Of a DNA stretch of 64,000 bases, positions 17,658-29,617 are shown one piece after another (the stretch's first letter is position 1; each line of letters begins with the position of its first letter). Source of the DNA: Caldilineaceae bacterium (GTDB taxonomy: Bacteria; Chloroflexota; Anaerolineae; Caldilineales; Caldilineaceae). Position numbers and translations under genes: made by a program. The stretch spans positions 1 to 64,000 of the forward strand of contig JAGRCP010000013.1 of assembly GCA_020433455.1 (NCBI GenBank), given 5' to 3'. The notes under the pieces were generated by a model. The model was not told the origin of the DNA, searched no databases, and saw nothing but the letters and a program-made list of their open reading frames with translations.

Positions 17658-17866
17658 TTTTGGGGATGACGCCGGCAAAGCATCGGGATGAAAAAAACGA
17701 CTTATCCAATCGTAATTGTCGTGATGCTACATCTAGTGATTAGGCGTTCCGACGCCACAACGACTGGGACAAGAAGTACGCGCAATCCCCTTGCGTTCCC
17801 CTGGTCGTCAACAGCATTCCCCAGGGTTATCCACAAGAAAAACGGCGCTTATCCCCGGAGTTATCC
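17658..17866. other. Non-coding stretch with four TTATCC motifs, one a perfect DnaA-box consensus
   Basis: TTATCCACA at 17827-17835, plus TTATCC at 17702, 17849 and 17861. A 65-codon ORF at 17688 has no ribosome site or family signal and was not called. No dnaA/dnaN gene or AT-rich unwinding region is near, so this is not a convincing origin. Confidence 0.25.
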
Positions 17867-18352
17867 TCAATTGCCGGTTGTATAAAGCTCGGTTATTTCC
17901 GCCATCCGCTTCCGATTGACGCCCATATCCGAATAGCCCAGGCGCGAAGCAGAGCGAAAATCAATCCTCGCCGCTGCCTCATCAAAGTAAAACTCCACAT
18001 CGTCCACGAAGCGAAAGACGCGTGAGCGAAACTCAACCCGCAGATAGTCAGCGTCATTTTGGGTGACGGTTGTACGCGGCATCCGGTTGATAATCGTCAG
18101 GATGCGCGTCTTGGCCGTTGCCGCATCGTCGCCCATGGGAATTGGCTCCATGTAGTGCTGCGCATCATCCGCCGGGGCTTGAGTGGAAACGCAGTTGGGG
18201 CTGGCGGGGCAGGGGGTAAAGCGGCCTGCCCCGCGGTCGGGCGTTATGCGCCCGTCGCCTTCTTCGGCTCCGGCGCAGGCCGGCAGCGCCAACAGAATCG
18301 TAACGCCGATCCCCATAACAAGCGCTACGCGCCAAGTACTGAACTGCTGCAT
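17867..18352 (-). CDS. DUF1499-family lipoprotein
   Basis: 161 residues. The N-terminus MQQFSTWRVALVMGIGVTI then LLALPACAG is a lipoprotein signal: hydrophobic core and lipobox L-P-A-C. The mature part matches DUF1499: FTPCPASPNCVSTQA, a MPRTTV segment, YLRVEFRSRVFRFVDDVEFY, and RSASRLGYSDMGVNRKRM. Function of the family is unknown; members are envelope-associated. The start at 18352 has AAAGGAG at good spacing; 19 extra upstream codons are open but lack a ribosome site. Transcribed divergently from the subtilisin gene. Confidence 0.85.
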   Translation of the reverse strand: MQQFSTWRVALVMGIGVTILLALPACAGAEEGDGRITPDRGAGRFTPCPASPNCVSTQAPADDAQHYMEPIPMGDDAATAKTRILTIINRMPRTTVTQNDADYLRVEFRSRVFRFVDDVEFYFDEAAARIDFRSASRLGYSDMGVNRKRMAEITELYTTGN

Positions 18353-18451
18353 ACGGTATGCTCCTTTATCATTGCTCGAAATCATTGCTCGAATCGGTGA
18401 GAACGCCATGATAACATGGTCCGCGTTGTCAATCCGGTAATTTTACTTCTT

Positions 18452-18479
18452 TTGATTTACGTAAATTTGATGATATGAT
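18452..18479 (+). promoter_or_regulatory. Promoter candidate for the subtilisin gene
   Basis: TTGATT, 16-bp spacer, TATGAT, within an AT-rich patch. The ATG is 113 bases downstream and follows CACGGAGAATAGAAT, a good ribosome site. Confidence 0.4.
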
Positions 18480-18592
18480 GCGGGCCACGCTGGGACCGAT
18501 GGCTGTACGCTATCGGTCTTTGATCCGTTCGATGTATCCTCATTCCTACCATTGTTTCACCCAATCATAATTTTTTACACGGAGAATAGAAT

Positions 18593-21500
18593 ATGATCTA
18601 TCGTAGATTTGCAGGAGTCATGGCATTTGTCTTGCTCCTGGGCTCGGCGTTATCTCCGGCGGCGGCTTTTGCTGCCGTGGACAGTCGCCCCGCCCCAGCC
18701 CCGATAACGGTCCAGCTTCAGCCCACCCTGCCGGAACCTGCCGGCCGCATGGACGCGAAGCCCATGGTCGCAGCGGAAACGGATCCCAATGGGACCGCCC
18801 TGGCCGTTTACAGCGTCATGTTGAATGATGCGCCTGTTGCCCTCTATCGCGGCGGGATAACGGGCCTGACGGCCACCAACCCCGGTTTGACCGGCCAGGC
18901 CAATCTGGATGTCCAGAGCGCAGATGCCCAGGCGTATATGGGGTATCTGGCGGCACAGCAAACCGCTGCCCTGAGTAAAATCAGCGGAGTAATCGGTCGC
19001 TCCCCCGAGGTCGTCTTTACTTACCAGGTTGTGCTCAACGGTTTTGCCTTGCGTCTTTCTCCTCAGGAGGCGGCGCAGATTGTCAAGCAGACCGGCGTAA
19101 AAAGCGTCACCCGCGACTTCATGCTGCAACTGGATACGGATTACGGGCCTGGGTGGATCGGCGCGCCCAGCCTCTGGGACGGCAGCGGAACGATGGATGA
19201 CGTCGGCACGCAGGGTGAGGGCATCGTTGTCGGTATTCTGGACAGCGGCATCAATATGAATCATCCGTCTTTCGCCGATATCGGCGGCGACGGTTATGAC
19301 CACACCAACCCCCGCGGCAAGTTCTACGGCGTCTGTGACCCTGACAGCGATCTGTACGATGACGCGTTTACCTGTAACGATAAGCTCATCGGCGCGTATG
19401 ACTTTTCCGATTCAGAGGGCGGGGAGCAGGACGGCCCCGAAGACGCCGACGGACACGGCAGCCATACGGCCAGCACGACCGCGGGCAACGTCTATGTGGA
19501 TGCAACCCTGACGACCGATGTTTTTGAGTACGTCGGCTCCATCTCCGGCGTTGCGCCCCATGCGAACATCATTGCTTATGACGTCTGTGAGGCGGACGGC
19601 TGCCTCAATTCGGCGACGAATGCCGGGATTGAGCAGGCCACGATCGATGGCGTGGATGTAATCAACTACTCCATCGGCGGCGGCCCCTTTAACCCGTGGG
19701 ATGCCGTGGCGCTGGGCGGAAACGAAGCCGCCTTCCTGGCCGCGGCTGAAGCGGGCGTGACGGTGGCCACTTCGGCCGGTAACAGCGGCCCCGGTCCCTT
19801 TACGGTCGGCTCGCCCGGCAACGCCCCGTGGATGATCACGGTGGCCGCCAGCACCCATGACCGCGATGCGTCCAAGATGCTCATGGACCTGACCGGCGGC
19901 GACACGGAACCGCCCGCGGATATGACGGGTAAGGGCCTCTCCATCGGCTACGGTCCCGCCCCCATCGTCTATGCCGGCGATTACGGCGACGCGCTCTGTC
20001 TGGGCTCGTTTGCCGCAGGCACGTTTGACGGCGAGATCGTCGTCTGTGATCGCGGTGTCAACGCGCGCGTTGACAAAGGTCTGAACGTCATGGAAGGCGG
20101 CGCCGGAGCGATGATCCTGGGCAATACGGAAGAAGGCCAGGGTCTCATGAATGACGTCCATTATCTGCCCGCTATCCATGTGGATGTGGATGTGGCCAAT
20201 CCCCTGCGCGAGTGGCTGGCCGGCGGCGACAGCCATATGGGAACCATTACCGGAGCCGTGCTTGACGTGGCGGACGTCCATGGTGATATTATGGCGGCCT
20301 TCAGCTCCCGCGGCCCCAATGCCGGGGCTCTGGATATCATTAAGCCTGATGTCTCCGCTCCTGGCCTGGATATCTTTGCCGCCTACCGCGATCCGGAACA
20401 GCTGGCCATTATCAGCGGTACCTCCATGGCCAGCCCCCATGTTGCCGGCGCTGCGGCGCTGATGACGGCCCTCTTCCCCGACTGGTCGCCGCATGAAATC
20501 AAGTCAGCGCTTATGACGACGGCGGTTATTGACACCATGCGCAAGGAAGACGGCAGCACGCCGGCCGATGCCTTTGACATGGGCGCCGGTCGCGTCGATC
20601 TGACCAGGGCTGCCAGAGCAGGCTTTGTGCTGGATGAGACGACGGAGAACTTCCTGGCTGTTGATCCCTACTACGGCGGTGATCCCACTATGTTGAATCT
20701 GGCCAGCCTGGGCAGCGCAAGCTGCCTGGCCAACTGCTCGTGGACGCGTACGCTTACGAGCGTCATGGATAGCGACGTCACTTGGAGTGCTTCCACTATG
20801 GCCGACGCCGGCGTCACGCTCACCGTAGAGCCGGCGGAATTTACTCTGGCTGCCGGCGGAACCCAGGACGTAACCATTACGGCTGACGTTCTGAACGCGC
20901 CAATCGACGCCTGGTCATTTGGTCAGATTATGTTCTCACCCGACAGCGATGCCACGGTAGACGCCCACTTCCCTGTGGCGGTCTATACGTCTGCCGCACA
21001 GGTCGATGACATCAATATCGAGACGCGTCGTAACATGGGCGTGATTTCGGTGGATGCGGTCTCGGTCGCCATCGAGAATCCTATCGTGAACATCTACTCG
21101 GCCGAGCCGAGTATTACACAAGAGGAGATCGTTCAGGATCCGACCAATGATACGCCGTACGATCTGGACCAGGGCGGCGTAGTCTATAAGTTGATCGACG
21201 TTCCTGCAACAACCAAGGTTCTTGCCGTGACGACTTCCCAGTCAACTGCTCCTGACTTGGATCTCTTTGTGGGCATGGATGCCAATGGCAACGGTATGCC
21301 GGATGAGGCTGAAGAGCTGTGCGCCAGCACTTCGGGTACGGCCAACGAGTCCTGCTCGTTTACGGCTCCGTTGGATGCCGGCTCCTACTGGATTCTGGTG
21401 CAGAGCTGGAGCGCTTCGGCTGAGGATGCTACGGATACGTTTGACCTGGGCGTCAGCCTCATCGATGAGTCGGATACAGGCGCTATCTCCGCCTCTGCTC

Positions 21501-22786
21501 CGGCCTCAGTTGACACGAATGTCCCCTACCAACTGCAAATATCCTGGGACATTCCCGAGCTGATGGCGGGCGATGTTCGCTTTGGGCTGCTGGAATTAGC
21601 CGCCCCCGGCGGTGATGCGCTCACCTCGACGGCTGCGCCGGCTGCAACCGACGCTGAAGGCGTTCTCACAACCGCGGCGGTGGTTCTAAATCGCCTTGAC
21701 GACGATGTCACCGTCTCGGGTCCCAACGAGGCTGTAAAACCGGGCGATACGGTGGAATACGCCATCAACGTCCAGCCTGAAACAACGCTGAGCGGCGATG
21801 CCGTCGTCTATACCTTCGAGGCGACCCTGCCTGACGGTTTCTCCTACGTTGATGGCTCAGCGGCGATTGCGCCGACTTCCGTTGATGGCAACACCCTCCG
21901 CTGGGAGAATGTTCCCATCAGCGTGCTGCGTGATTACGTACAGTCGAACAGCAACAGCAATCCGCTGTGCGATACGGGCTTCGGCGGTTACGTGGATCTC
22001 GAAGCCTTTGGCCTGGGCGCACGTGATGCCATCAGCGGCGACAGCTTCGTGCTGAGCATTGATGACTTCTACGGCGGTACGGACTTCTTCAACTTCTATG
22101 GACAGAGCTATCCCGCGGTCTACGTGACGGCCGACGGCTTCCTGACTGTAGATGAGACTGTGGGCGATACGCCGGGGGCCAACACCGATCTGCCTGACGC
22201 GGCCGCGCCCAATGGCCTCATGGCTCCCTTCTGGCGCGACTTCGTCGTGACCTATGACGCGGATGCCAATACCGGCGTCTCTATCGCAGGAGCCGGCGGC
22301 GGTGAACTCATGATTGTCGAGTGGGATGACGTCACGCCTGCTGACGGATCTGACGGCAGCTACGATTTTGAAGCGGTCTTCACCCGGAGTGTGGATGACA
22401 CGCCGGGCTTCTACGAAATCGTCTTCGCCTACGACAACCTGAACGGCGACCTCACGCCTGCTACCATCGGCGTGGAAAATGCCGACGGTACGAGCGCCCA
22501 GAAGTATGCATATAATGACGCCGAGTTGGAAGACGGCTTCCAGGTCTGCTACGACTGGACAGTGCCTTCGACGGCCATTTCCTTCATGGTTCAGGTAGCC
22601 GAAGACATTGCCGCCCCGTCCACCGCGACGATTACGCTGACGCATACGGTGGTTGCCGACGGATACGGCGCCGACACGGCGGTACGCGCGACGGATATCG
22701 CCACGCCTACCGCGATTGATGACGATGTCCCGGATTTTGTGCCGGCCGAAAACGGACGCATTTTCCTGCCGGTGATTGTGCGTTAA
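18593..22786 (+). CDS. Secreted subtilisin-like serine protease, multidomain (1397 aa)
   Basis: Signal peptide about 1-28 ending PAAAFA. An I9-like propeptide follows, then the S8 catalytic domain: Asp217 in VVGILDSGINMNHPSF, His288 in DGHGSHTASTTAGN, Ser611 in ISGTSMASPHVAGAAAL. A PA-type insertion (about 440-560) lies between His and Ser. After the protease come an Fn3-like region, a pre-peptidase C-terminal domain (about 850-960, DLDLFVGMDANGNG ... GSYWILVQSWS), a DUF11-like repeat domain (GDTVEYAINVQPETTLSGD) and a further beta domain. It ends NGRIFLPVIVR. The protein at 53.1 kb ends LYLPLVTSR, so both may carry a shared C-terminal surface signal. Expected to degrade extracellular protein. 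It stands alone, followed by a REP palindrome and a terminator. Confidence 0.9.
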   Translation: MIYRRFAGVMAFVLLLGSALSPAAAFAAVDSRPAPAPITVQLQPTLPEPAGRMDAKPMVAAETDPNGTALAVYSVMLNDAPVALYRGGITGLTATNPGLTGQANLDVQSADAQAYMGYLAAQQTAALSKISGVIGRSPEVVFTYQVVLNGFALRLSPQEAAQIVKQTGVKSVTRDFMLQLDTDYGPGWIGAPSLWDGSGTMDDVGTQGEGIVVGILDSGINMNHPSFADIGGDGYDHTNPRGKFYGVCDPDSDLYDDAFTCNDKLIGAYDFSDSEGGEQDGPEDADGHGSHTASTTAGNVYVDATLTTDVFEYVGSISGVAPHANIIAYDVCEADGCLNSATNAGIEQATIDGVDVINYSIGGGPFNPWDAVALGGNEAAFLAAAEAGVTVATSAGNSGPGPFTVGSPGNAPWMITVAASTHDRDASKMLMDLTGGDTEPPADMTGKGLSIGYGPAPIVYAGDYGDALCLGSFAAGTFDGEIVVCDRGVNARVDKGLNVMEGGAGAMILGNTEEGQGLMNDVHYLPAIHVDVDVANPLREWLAGGDSHMGTITGAVLDVADVHGDIMAAFSSRGPNAGALDIIKPDVSAPGLDIFAAYRDPEQLAIISGTSMASPHVAGAAALMTALFPDWSPHEIKSALMTTAVIDTMRKEDGSTPADAFDMGAGRVDLTRAARAGFVLDETTENFLAVDPYYGGDPTMLNLASLGSASCLANCSWTRTLTSVMDSDVTWSASTMADAGVTLTVEPAEFTLAAGGTQDVTITADVLNAPIDAWSFGQIMFSPDSDATVDAHFPVAVYTSAAQVDDINIETRRNMGVISVDAVSVAIENPIVNIYSAEPSITQEEIVQDPTNDTPYDLDQGGVVYKLIDVPATTKVLAVTTSQSTAPDLDLFVGMDANGNGMPDEAEELCASTSGTANESCSFTAPLDAGSYWILVQSWSASAEDATDTFDLGVSLIDESDTGAISASAPASVDTNVPYQLQISWDIPELMAGDVRFGLLELAAPGGDALTSTAAPAATDAEGVLTTAAVVLNRLDDDVTVSGPNEAVKPGDTVEYAINVQPETTLSGDAVVYTFEATLPDGFSYVDGSAAIAPTSVDGNTLRWENVPISVLRDYVQSNSNSNPLCDTGFGGYVDLEAFGLGARDAISGDSFVLSIDDFYGGTDFFNFYGQSYPAVYVTADGFLTVDETVGDTPGANTDLPDAAAPNGLMAPFWRDFVVTYDADANTGVSIAGAGGGELMIVEWDDVTPADGSDGSYDFEAVFTRSVDDTPGFYEIVFAYDNLNGDLTPATIGVENADGTSAQKYAYNDAELEDGFQVCYDWTVPSTAISFMVQVAEDIAAPSTATITLTHTVVADGYGADTAVRATDIATPTAIDDDVPDFVPAENGRIFLPVIVR

Positions 22787-22798
22787 TCACCCTGGACA

Positions 22799-22827
22799 GT
22801 AGAGACGTAGCATTGCTACGTCTCTAC
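22799..22827. repeat. REP palindrome 1 (29 bp)
   Basis: Perfect hairpin with arms GTAGAGACGTAGC / GCTACGTCTCTAC around ATT. It shares the GTAGAGACGT...ACGTCTCTAC ends with 23161-23189 and 23624-23652, which flank and interrupt the transposase gene. Confidence 0.85.
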
Positions 22828-22848
22828 CGCATTGTCATTGAACGGAAA

Positions 22849-22891
22849 CAAAAAAGGGGCGGGTTTCATTGCGAAACCCGCCCCTTTTTTG
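22849..22891. terminator. Bidirectional terminator between convergent genes
   Basis: AAAAAAGGGGCGGGTTTC, loop ATTGC, then GAAACCCGCCCCTTTTTT. A/T tracts on both sides let it end both the subtilisin gene and the minus-strand transposase gene; it abuts the stop codon of the latter. Confidence 0.9.
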
Positions 22892-22892
22892 T

Positions 22893-23510
22893 TCACATCC
22901 ACAGCCCCATTGCCTTATCCCTGTCTTTATCCCAGCGGGCTGGATTCGCCTGAATATAGGCCCGGACCCGCTGTAACGATCGTTCATGGCGGATAATCGA
23001 ATCATAGAAGCGCGCCTGCCAGCCGAAATCCGTAAATCCCAGCCGGCGCACCGTACGTGTGACCGCCGATTTGTAAGACCGGACTATCGCACTGACTGAC
23101 CCTGCCCTGGGGGAAATTTGGGACATTTTTGCCGCAAATTCGTCCTGATCCATTGTGGATGTAGAAACGTTGCACTGCAACGTCTCTACATGATCCTGGC
23201 TGTCCTGGTTGATACCCAAAATGTTCTGATCTGCCGGCGTGCGTTCCAAGACGATGATGCCGTGTAAATGATTGGGCATTACCATAAATTCATCCACGCG
23301 CACGCCGATAGAAAACAGGGGAATATCCGCCCAATTGCGCGCGGCAACGTCCCCGATCTTGGATAAGCGCATCGTTGCGCCTTCGATCCGGCCAAAGAAA
23401 TGGCGTCGATTCTGTGTGCAGATGGTGATGAAATACCAGGCGTTGGCGCTATAGTCCCAATTGGGCAGACGCGCCGATTCAATGCGGTAACGGTTGCGGA
23501 AAAGGGTCAT
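22893..23510 (-). CDS. REP-associated tyrosine transposase (RAYT, Y1/HUH family)
   Basis: 205 residues. Family landmarks: WYFITICTQNRRHFFGRI, the HUH metal motif in VMPNHLHGIIV (His81, His83), Y146 in VRSYKSAVTR as candidate catalytic Tyr, and the C-terminal FGWQARFYDSIIRHERSL ... YIQANPARW. Single-copy RAYTs move or maintain REP palindromes rather than themselves. Such palindromes lie on both sides (22799-22827, 23624-23652) and a third is inside this gene, encoding VETLQCNVST (residues 108-117) in frame. That segment sits in the variable loop between the HUH motif and the C-terminal helices, so activity could survive. Start ATG 23510 has an AAAGG upstream. Confidence 0.88.
   Translation of the reverse strand: MTLFRNRYRIESARLPNWDYSANAWYFITICTQNRRHFFGRIEGATMRLSKIGDVAARNWADIPLFSIGVRVDEFMVMPNHLHGIIVLERTPADQNILGINQDSQDHVETLQCNVSTSTMDQDEFAAKMSQISPRAGSVSAIVRSYKSAVTRTVRRLGFTDFGWQARFYDSIIRHERSLQRVRAYIQANPARWDKDRDKAMGLWM
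23161..23189. repeat. REP palindrome 2, in frame inside the RAYT gene
   Basis: Starts GTAGAAACGTTGC, ends GCAACGTCTCTAC; one arm mismatch. It lies fully within the transposase reading frame and adds no stop codon. Confidence 0.85.
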
Positions 23511-23586
23511 CGGGGGATCGACCTTTCATTGTGGTAACAGATATTATCCGGTTGTCCTGCCGATCCCCATCATACCCGTAAAAATT

Positions 23587-23620
23587 GGCATTGCAATATT
23601 CGTAAAAATGTCGCAATGCC
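23587..23620. repeat. Small inverted repeat beside REP 3
   Basis: GGCATTGC (23587-23594) and GCAATGCC (23613-23620) are perfect inverted arms just before REP 3 in the gap between the RAYT gene and carB. Confidence 0.4.
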
Positions 23621-23623
23621 GTG

Positions 23624-23648
23624 GTAGAGACGTTGCATTGCAACATAT

Positions 23649-23652
<4 letters not shown>
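23624..23652. repeat. REP palindrome 3, overlapping the end of carB
   Basis: Starts GTAGAGACGTTGCATTGCAA and ends CATATCTAC. The right arm has decayed slightly. Its last bases provide the TAG stop codon of carB (23649-23651 on the minus strand). Confidence 0.85.
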
Positions 23653-26969
<3,317 letters not shown>

Positions 26970-27053
26970 GGAATGGCTCTCCGCTACAATGGCTGCTTGC
27001 TTTTAGTCCGGCGGTCGTGGCACCCGCCTCAACAAAACACAGGAGTATTCTTT

Positions 27054-27728
27054 ATGAGTGTGAAGTCCGCAAGCGAGGCGCGCCGCCCGGCGGCGCTCTC
27101 ACCCGAATCGGTCGGCCTGTTGCGCGTGGCCGTCATCGTTGTTTCCCTCTACATCGGCGCACAGATGGTTGCCGATATCGCCAGCCTGAAGATCGGCCTG
27201 GTCTTCACCCTGGCTGTGGATATGGGGACGTTCATCTACCCCATTACCTTTACCCTGCGCGATGTCGCCCACAAGGTTATGGGCAAGCGCAACACCCGCG
27301 TGCTGATCGTCATGGCGGCTGTGGTCAACCTCCTCATGGCGCTCTACCTTTCATGGAGCGCGACGGTCCCCTCTGACCCGGCGTGGGGTCTGGGCGAGGC
27401 CTATCGCTCTGTATTGGTCCCGGTCTGGCGCATCGTTATCGCCTCCATCGTGGCCGAAGTGGTCAGCGAACTTATCGACACCGAAGTCTATCACTGGTTT
27501 GTCACCCGGATAACCACCCGCCGCCAGTGGCTGCGGGTGCTGGTGAGCAACTCGGCCGGCATCCCCGTAGACAACGCGCTCTTCGCCGTGGGCGCCTTCG
27601 GCTGGACCCTGCCCTGGCCCGTCGTCTGGCAGATATTTGTCTTCAACCTCGTCATCAAGTACGCGGTTACGCTCATCAGCATGCCCCTGATCTACGTGAC
27701 GCCCGATCGTGAACACTGGGACGAATAG
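27054..27728 (+). CDS. VUT/YhhQ-family membrane protein, probable queuosine-precursor transporter
   Basis: 224 residues with about six hydrophobic spans. The family features are the FTLRDVAHKVMGKRNTRVLI loop (T/L-x-D-x-x-x-x-x-G-x-x), the helix VAEVVSELIDTEVYHW, and SNSAGIPVDNALFAVGAFG, which matches the Ser-Asn...Asp-Asn signature of YhhQ-type importers of preQ0/preQ1. Start 27054 follows ACAGGAG. It is divergent from carB and stands alone. I found no preQ1 riboswitch in the short leader. Substrate is inferred from family membership only. Confidence 0.72.
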   Translation: MSVKSASEARRPAALSPESVGLLRVAVIVVSLYIGAQMVADIASLKIGLVFTLAVDMGTFIYPITFTLRDVAHKVMGKRNTRVLIVMAAVVNLLMALYLSWSATVPSDPAWGLGEAYRSVLVPVWRIVIASIVAEVVSELIDTEVYHWFVTRITTRRQWLRVLVSNSAGIPVDNALFAVGAFGWTLPWPVVWQIFVFNLVIKYAVTLISMPLIYVTPDREHWDE

Positions 27729-27756
27729 ATCCAGCCGCTGGATCACAGCCCATGAA

Positions 27757-27790
27757 AAACGCCCGGTAGGCAGGCGCCTCCGGGCGTATC
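27757..27790. terminator. Terminator-like hairpin between convergent genes
   Basis: ACGCCCGG and CCGGGCGT arms around TAGGCAGGCGCCT, with an AAAAA flank on the left; the right T tract is weak. It could end the minus-strand zinc-ribbon gene. Confidence 0.5.
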
Positions 27791-27828
27791 GTTGCTGACG
27801 GAAAAGGGATGCAGTTGGTCGGTGAAGA

Positions 27829-28389
27829 TTAGCGGTTGCTCTCCATGGGGCGATAAACGCTTTCATCGATCTGCTCCGGCGCGCTGTCGGGTTGGGCGAT
27901 TCCCATGCTCCTCCTCTGCTGCGTATGCTGGGGTGACGCGGGCAGGGGCGGGCGCTGCTTGGTCCCACAGAAAACGCAGATTTCCCATTCGTTGCGTACC
28001 AGGTTGCCGCACGTGGGGCAGGCGTGCTGGAGCTGGCTGTGACAATTGGGGCAAAAGACCCATTTGTCCTGGACGGGAATGCCGCAAGTATGGCAGGCCA
28101 GCGTCTCTTCCAGCTCGCGTAGAAGCGCCTCTTCTTCCAGCGCGCGATCATAGGTATCGGCAAGCGTACTTTTGGGGCGGATCATCAGATAGAGCACCCA
28201 GCCGATAATTGGAAAGACCAACGTCAGGACGACGGCCAGGGCAATGGCCAGCCAATCCCGCGTGCGTGAGCGAATATCGTTAAAGGTCCAGATGCCCATG
28301 GCCACCCAGAAGGCAAATAAAAACGCCCCCAGAACGGCGACGATGACTCCGGCTATCGTTGCAATTGTATTAACTAACTCAGGTGACAT
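27829..28389 (-). CDS. Membrane protein with C-terminal double zinc ribbon
   Basis: 186 residues: a first transmembrane helix about 8-32, a second about 46-68 (LAIALAVVLTLVFPIIGWVL), then a short helical linker (YDRALEEEALLRELEET) and a cytosolic double zinc ribbon with four CxxC pairs: CHTCG, CPNCH, CPTCG, CVFCG. The tail is Pro/Gln-rich and probably disordered. Similar PLDc_N-like plus DZANK-type ribbons are common in Chloroflexota, with unknown role. ATG 28389 heads a minus-strand unit; the 270-bp gap upstream holds the candidate small RNA on the other strand. Confidence 0.72.
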   Translation of the reverse strand: MSPELVNTIATIAGVIVAVLGAFLFAFWVAMGIWTFNDIRSRTRDWLAIALAVVLTLVFPIIGWVLYLMIRPKSTLADTYDRALEEEALLRELEETLACHTCGIPVQDKWVFCPNCHSQLQHACPTCGNLVRNEWEICVFCGTKQRPPLPASPQHTQQRRSMGIAQPDSAPEQIDESVYRPMESNR

Positions 28390-28547
28390 GCTTCTTCTCC
28401 CCTATACGGGCAAATTTGCCCGATTATAGCCCATTGCAGTCTGAAAACCCAAAACCCCGGAGATAAACGGGTTGGTTTCCATAAGTAATTCGATAAACAT
28501 TTCGCTGCATCCGAAACATTGTTAATAATATTTAAATAATTTGGTGC

Positions 28548-28575
28548 TTGCAATCTCAAAAAAACGTGCTATACT
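28548..28575 (+). promoter_or_regulatory. Sigma-70-type promoter of the candidate small RNA
   Basis: TTGCAA, 16-bp spacer, TATACT. The predicted start (about 28582) coincides with the beginning of the structured RNA. Confidence 0.6.
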
Positions 28576-28580
28576 GGGCT

Positions 28581-28648
28581 CTACCGCTTGGTATTGCGTA
28601 GTGGTCCACAACCACTTTCGGGGGAACGCAATGCCGGGCGGTTTTTTT
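28581..28648 (+). ncRNA. Candidate structured small RNA, about 68 nt
   Basis: Predicted fold: outer stem ACCGC/GCGGT, a longer stem GGTATTGCGT/ACGCAATGCC (one G-U pair), and an inner hairpin AGTGGT-CCACA-ACCACT followed by a TTTCGGGGGA single strand. Seven Ts follow the outer stem, as in a terminator. A promoter lies at the right distance upstream. No plus-strand gene follows for 1.9 kb, so this is not a leader. It is not a tRNA, and I do not recognise it as 6S RNA or another known class. An alternative is a terminator for the minus-strand EamA gene, but the T tract is on the wrong side for that. Confidence 0.5.
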
Positions 28649-28660
28649 ATTCCCGCATTT

Positions 28661-29617
28661 TCACCCCAAATTTTCCTGCTCGCGACTATCCTTGCGGCGT
28701 TGCCACAGATACCAACTGATTGCCCCCAGAACCAATACCGCGCCCAGCGCCTGCCAGATTGATTCCAGCCGCTCATTCAACAACAGGTTGCCGATAATCA
28801 ATGCGCTGATCAGCCGCCACGGCATGAGCGTGCTGACCGTGGGCGCGCCCAAATGACGCAGCGCGGTGATCTGGAGACCATTGGCGCCGAAGATCACGCA
28901 GACGATATACGCGCCCACTACCGTCCAGCCTGTCCGATCCAGCGTCGCCCAGCGCGACCAATCTTCGCCCAGGAGCAGGCTCAGGAGCAGGGCTGTCAGC
29001 ATAATGACCACCGTCTGAAAGATGAGCACTACATCGCCGGGAATGTGGCTGGAAGCCGTCCGGCGGATGATGAGCATGTAGACGGCCAGGCCAATGCTGC
29101 TGGCCGCGGCCATGCTGATGCCCAGCCAGTCCGACGGCGTGAGGGCAATGCGCAGGCCCGCCGCGCCAGGGCTGCTGCTCATGACGAGGAGCGAGCCGAT
29201 AACGGACAGGGTGATGGCCGGAAGCGTATAGGACGGAACTTTCTCTTTGAGAAAGACGCGGCTCAGCAGGACCACGATAAACGGCGTGAGTAATGCGATG
29301 AGCTGCACGTAAATTGAGAGCGTAAAGCGCGCTGATACCAGGTTTGTGATGGAGCGAAAGGCCACCACCAGCGCGAACGCCCACATGAGGTGATTGCGAC
29401 GAAAGGGGGCTATGCCGTAACGGGGCAACACGTAGACCAACATGAGTACGAGCATGGGCAGGCCGCCGATGACCAGAATCGACATGCTCGGCAGCCCGGC
29501 CACGGTCTGCATGTAGCGGCCCAGCGCCGGATAGATGCCCCAGCCCGTGTGGGCGGCCAGGGCCGCGGCATACCAGATCCAGTCGTTGCTGCGGCTGTCC
29601 GTTGCGCTAGCGCTCAT
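28661..29617 (-). CDS. EamA-family (DMT superfamily) transporter
   Basis: 318 residues, about ten hydrophobic spans in two EamA repeats: first half from DWIWYAAALAAHTGWGIYPA, second from TPSDWLGISMAAASSIGLAV, ending with LLLNERLESIWQALGAVLVL, which carries the usual N-E-x-x-x-x-x-x-x-G-A/G pattern. Members export or import small metabolites; the substrate is unknown. The start at 29617 (MSASATDSRSND) overlaps the phosphatase gene by 11 bases, so the two are co-translated. A longer reading frame upstream is only a shadow of that gene. Confidence 0.8.
   Translation of the reverse strand: MSASATDSRSNDWIWYAAALAAHTGWGIYPALGRYMQTVAGLPSMSILVIGGLPMLVLMLVYVLPRYGIAPFRRNHLMWAFALVVAFRSITNLVSARFTLSIYVQLIALLTPFIVVLLSRVFLKEKVPSYTLPAITLSVIGSLLVMSSSPGAAGLRIALTPSDWLGISMAAASSIGLAVYMLIIRRTASSHIPGDVVLIFQTVVIMLTALLLSLLLGEDWSRWATLDRTGWTVVGAYIVCVIFGANGLQITALRHLGAPTVSTLMPWRLISALIIGNLLLNERLESIWQALGAVLVLGAISWYLWQRRKDSREQENLG

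Noticed and set aside
17658-17866. Replication origin
   Set aside because: Only one full DnaA box, no dnaA/dnaN neighbour, no AT-rich unwinding element.
17688-17885. 65-codon plus-strand ORF
   Set aside because: No ribosome site, low-complexity product, overlaps the end of the DUF1499 gene.
19412-20494. 360-codon minus-strand ORF inside the subtilisin gene
   Set aside because: Covers the S8 catalytic domain on the other strand; codon-bias shadow.
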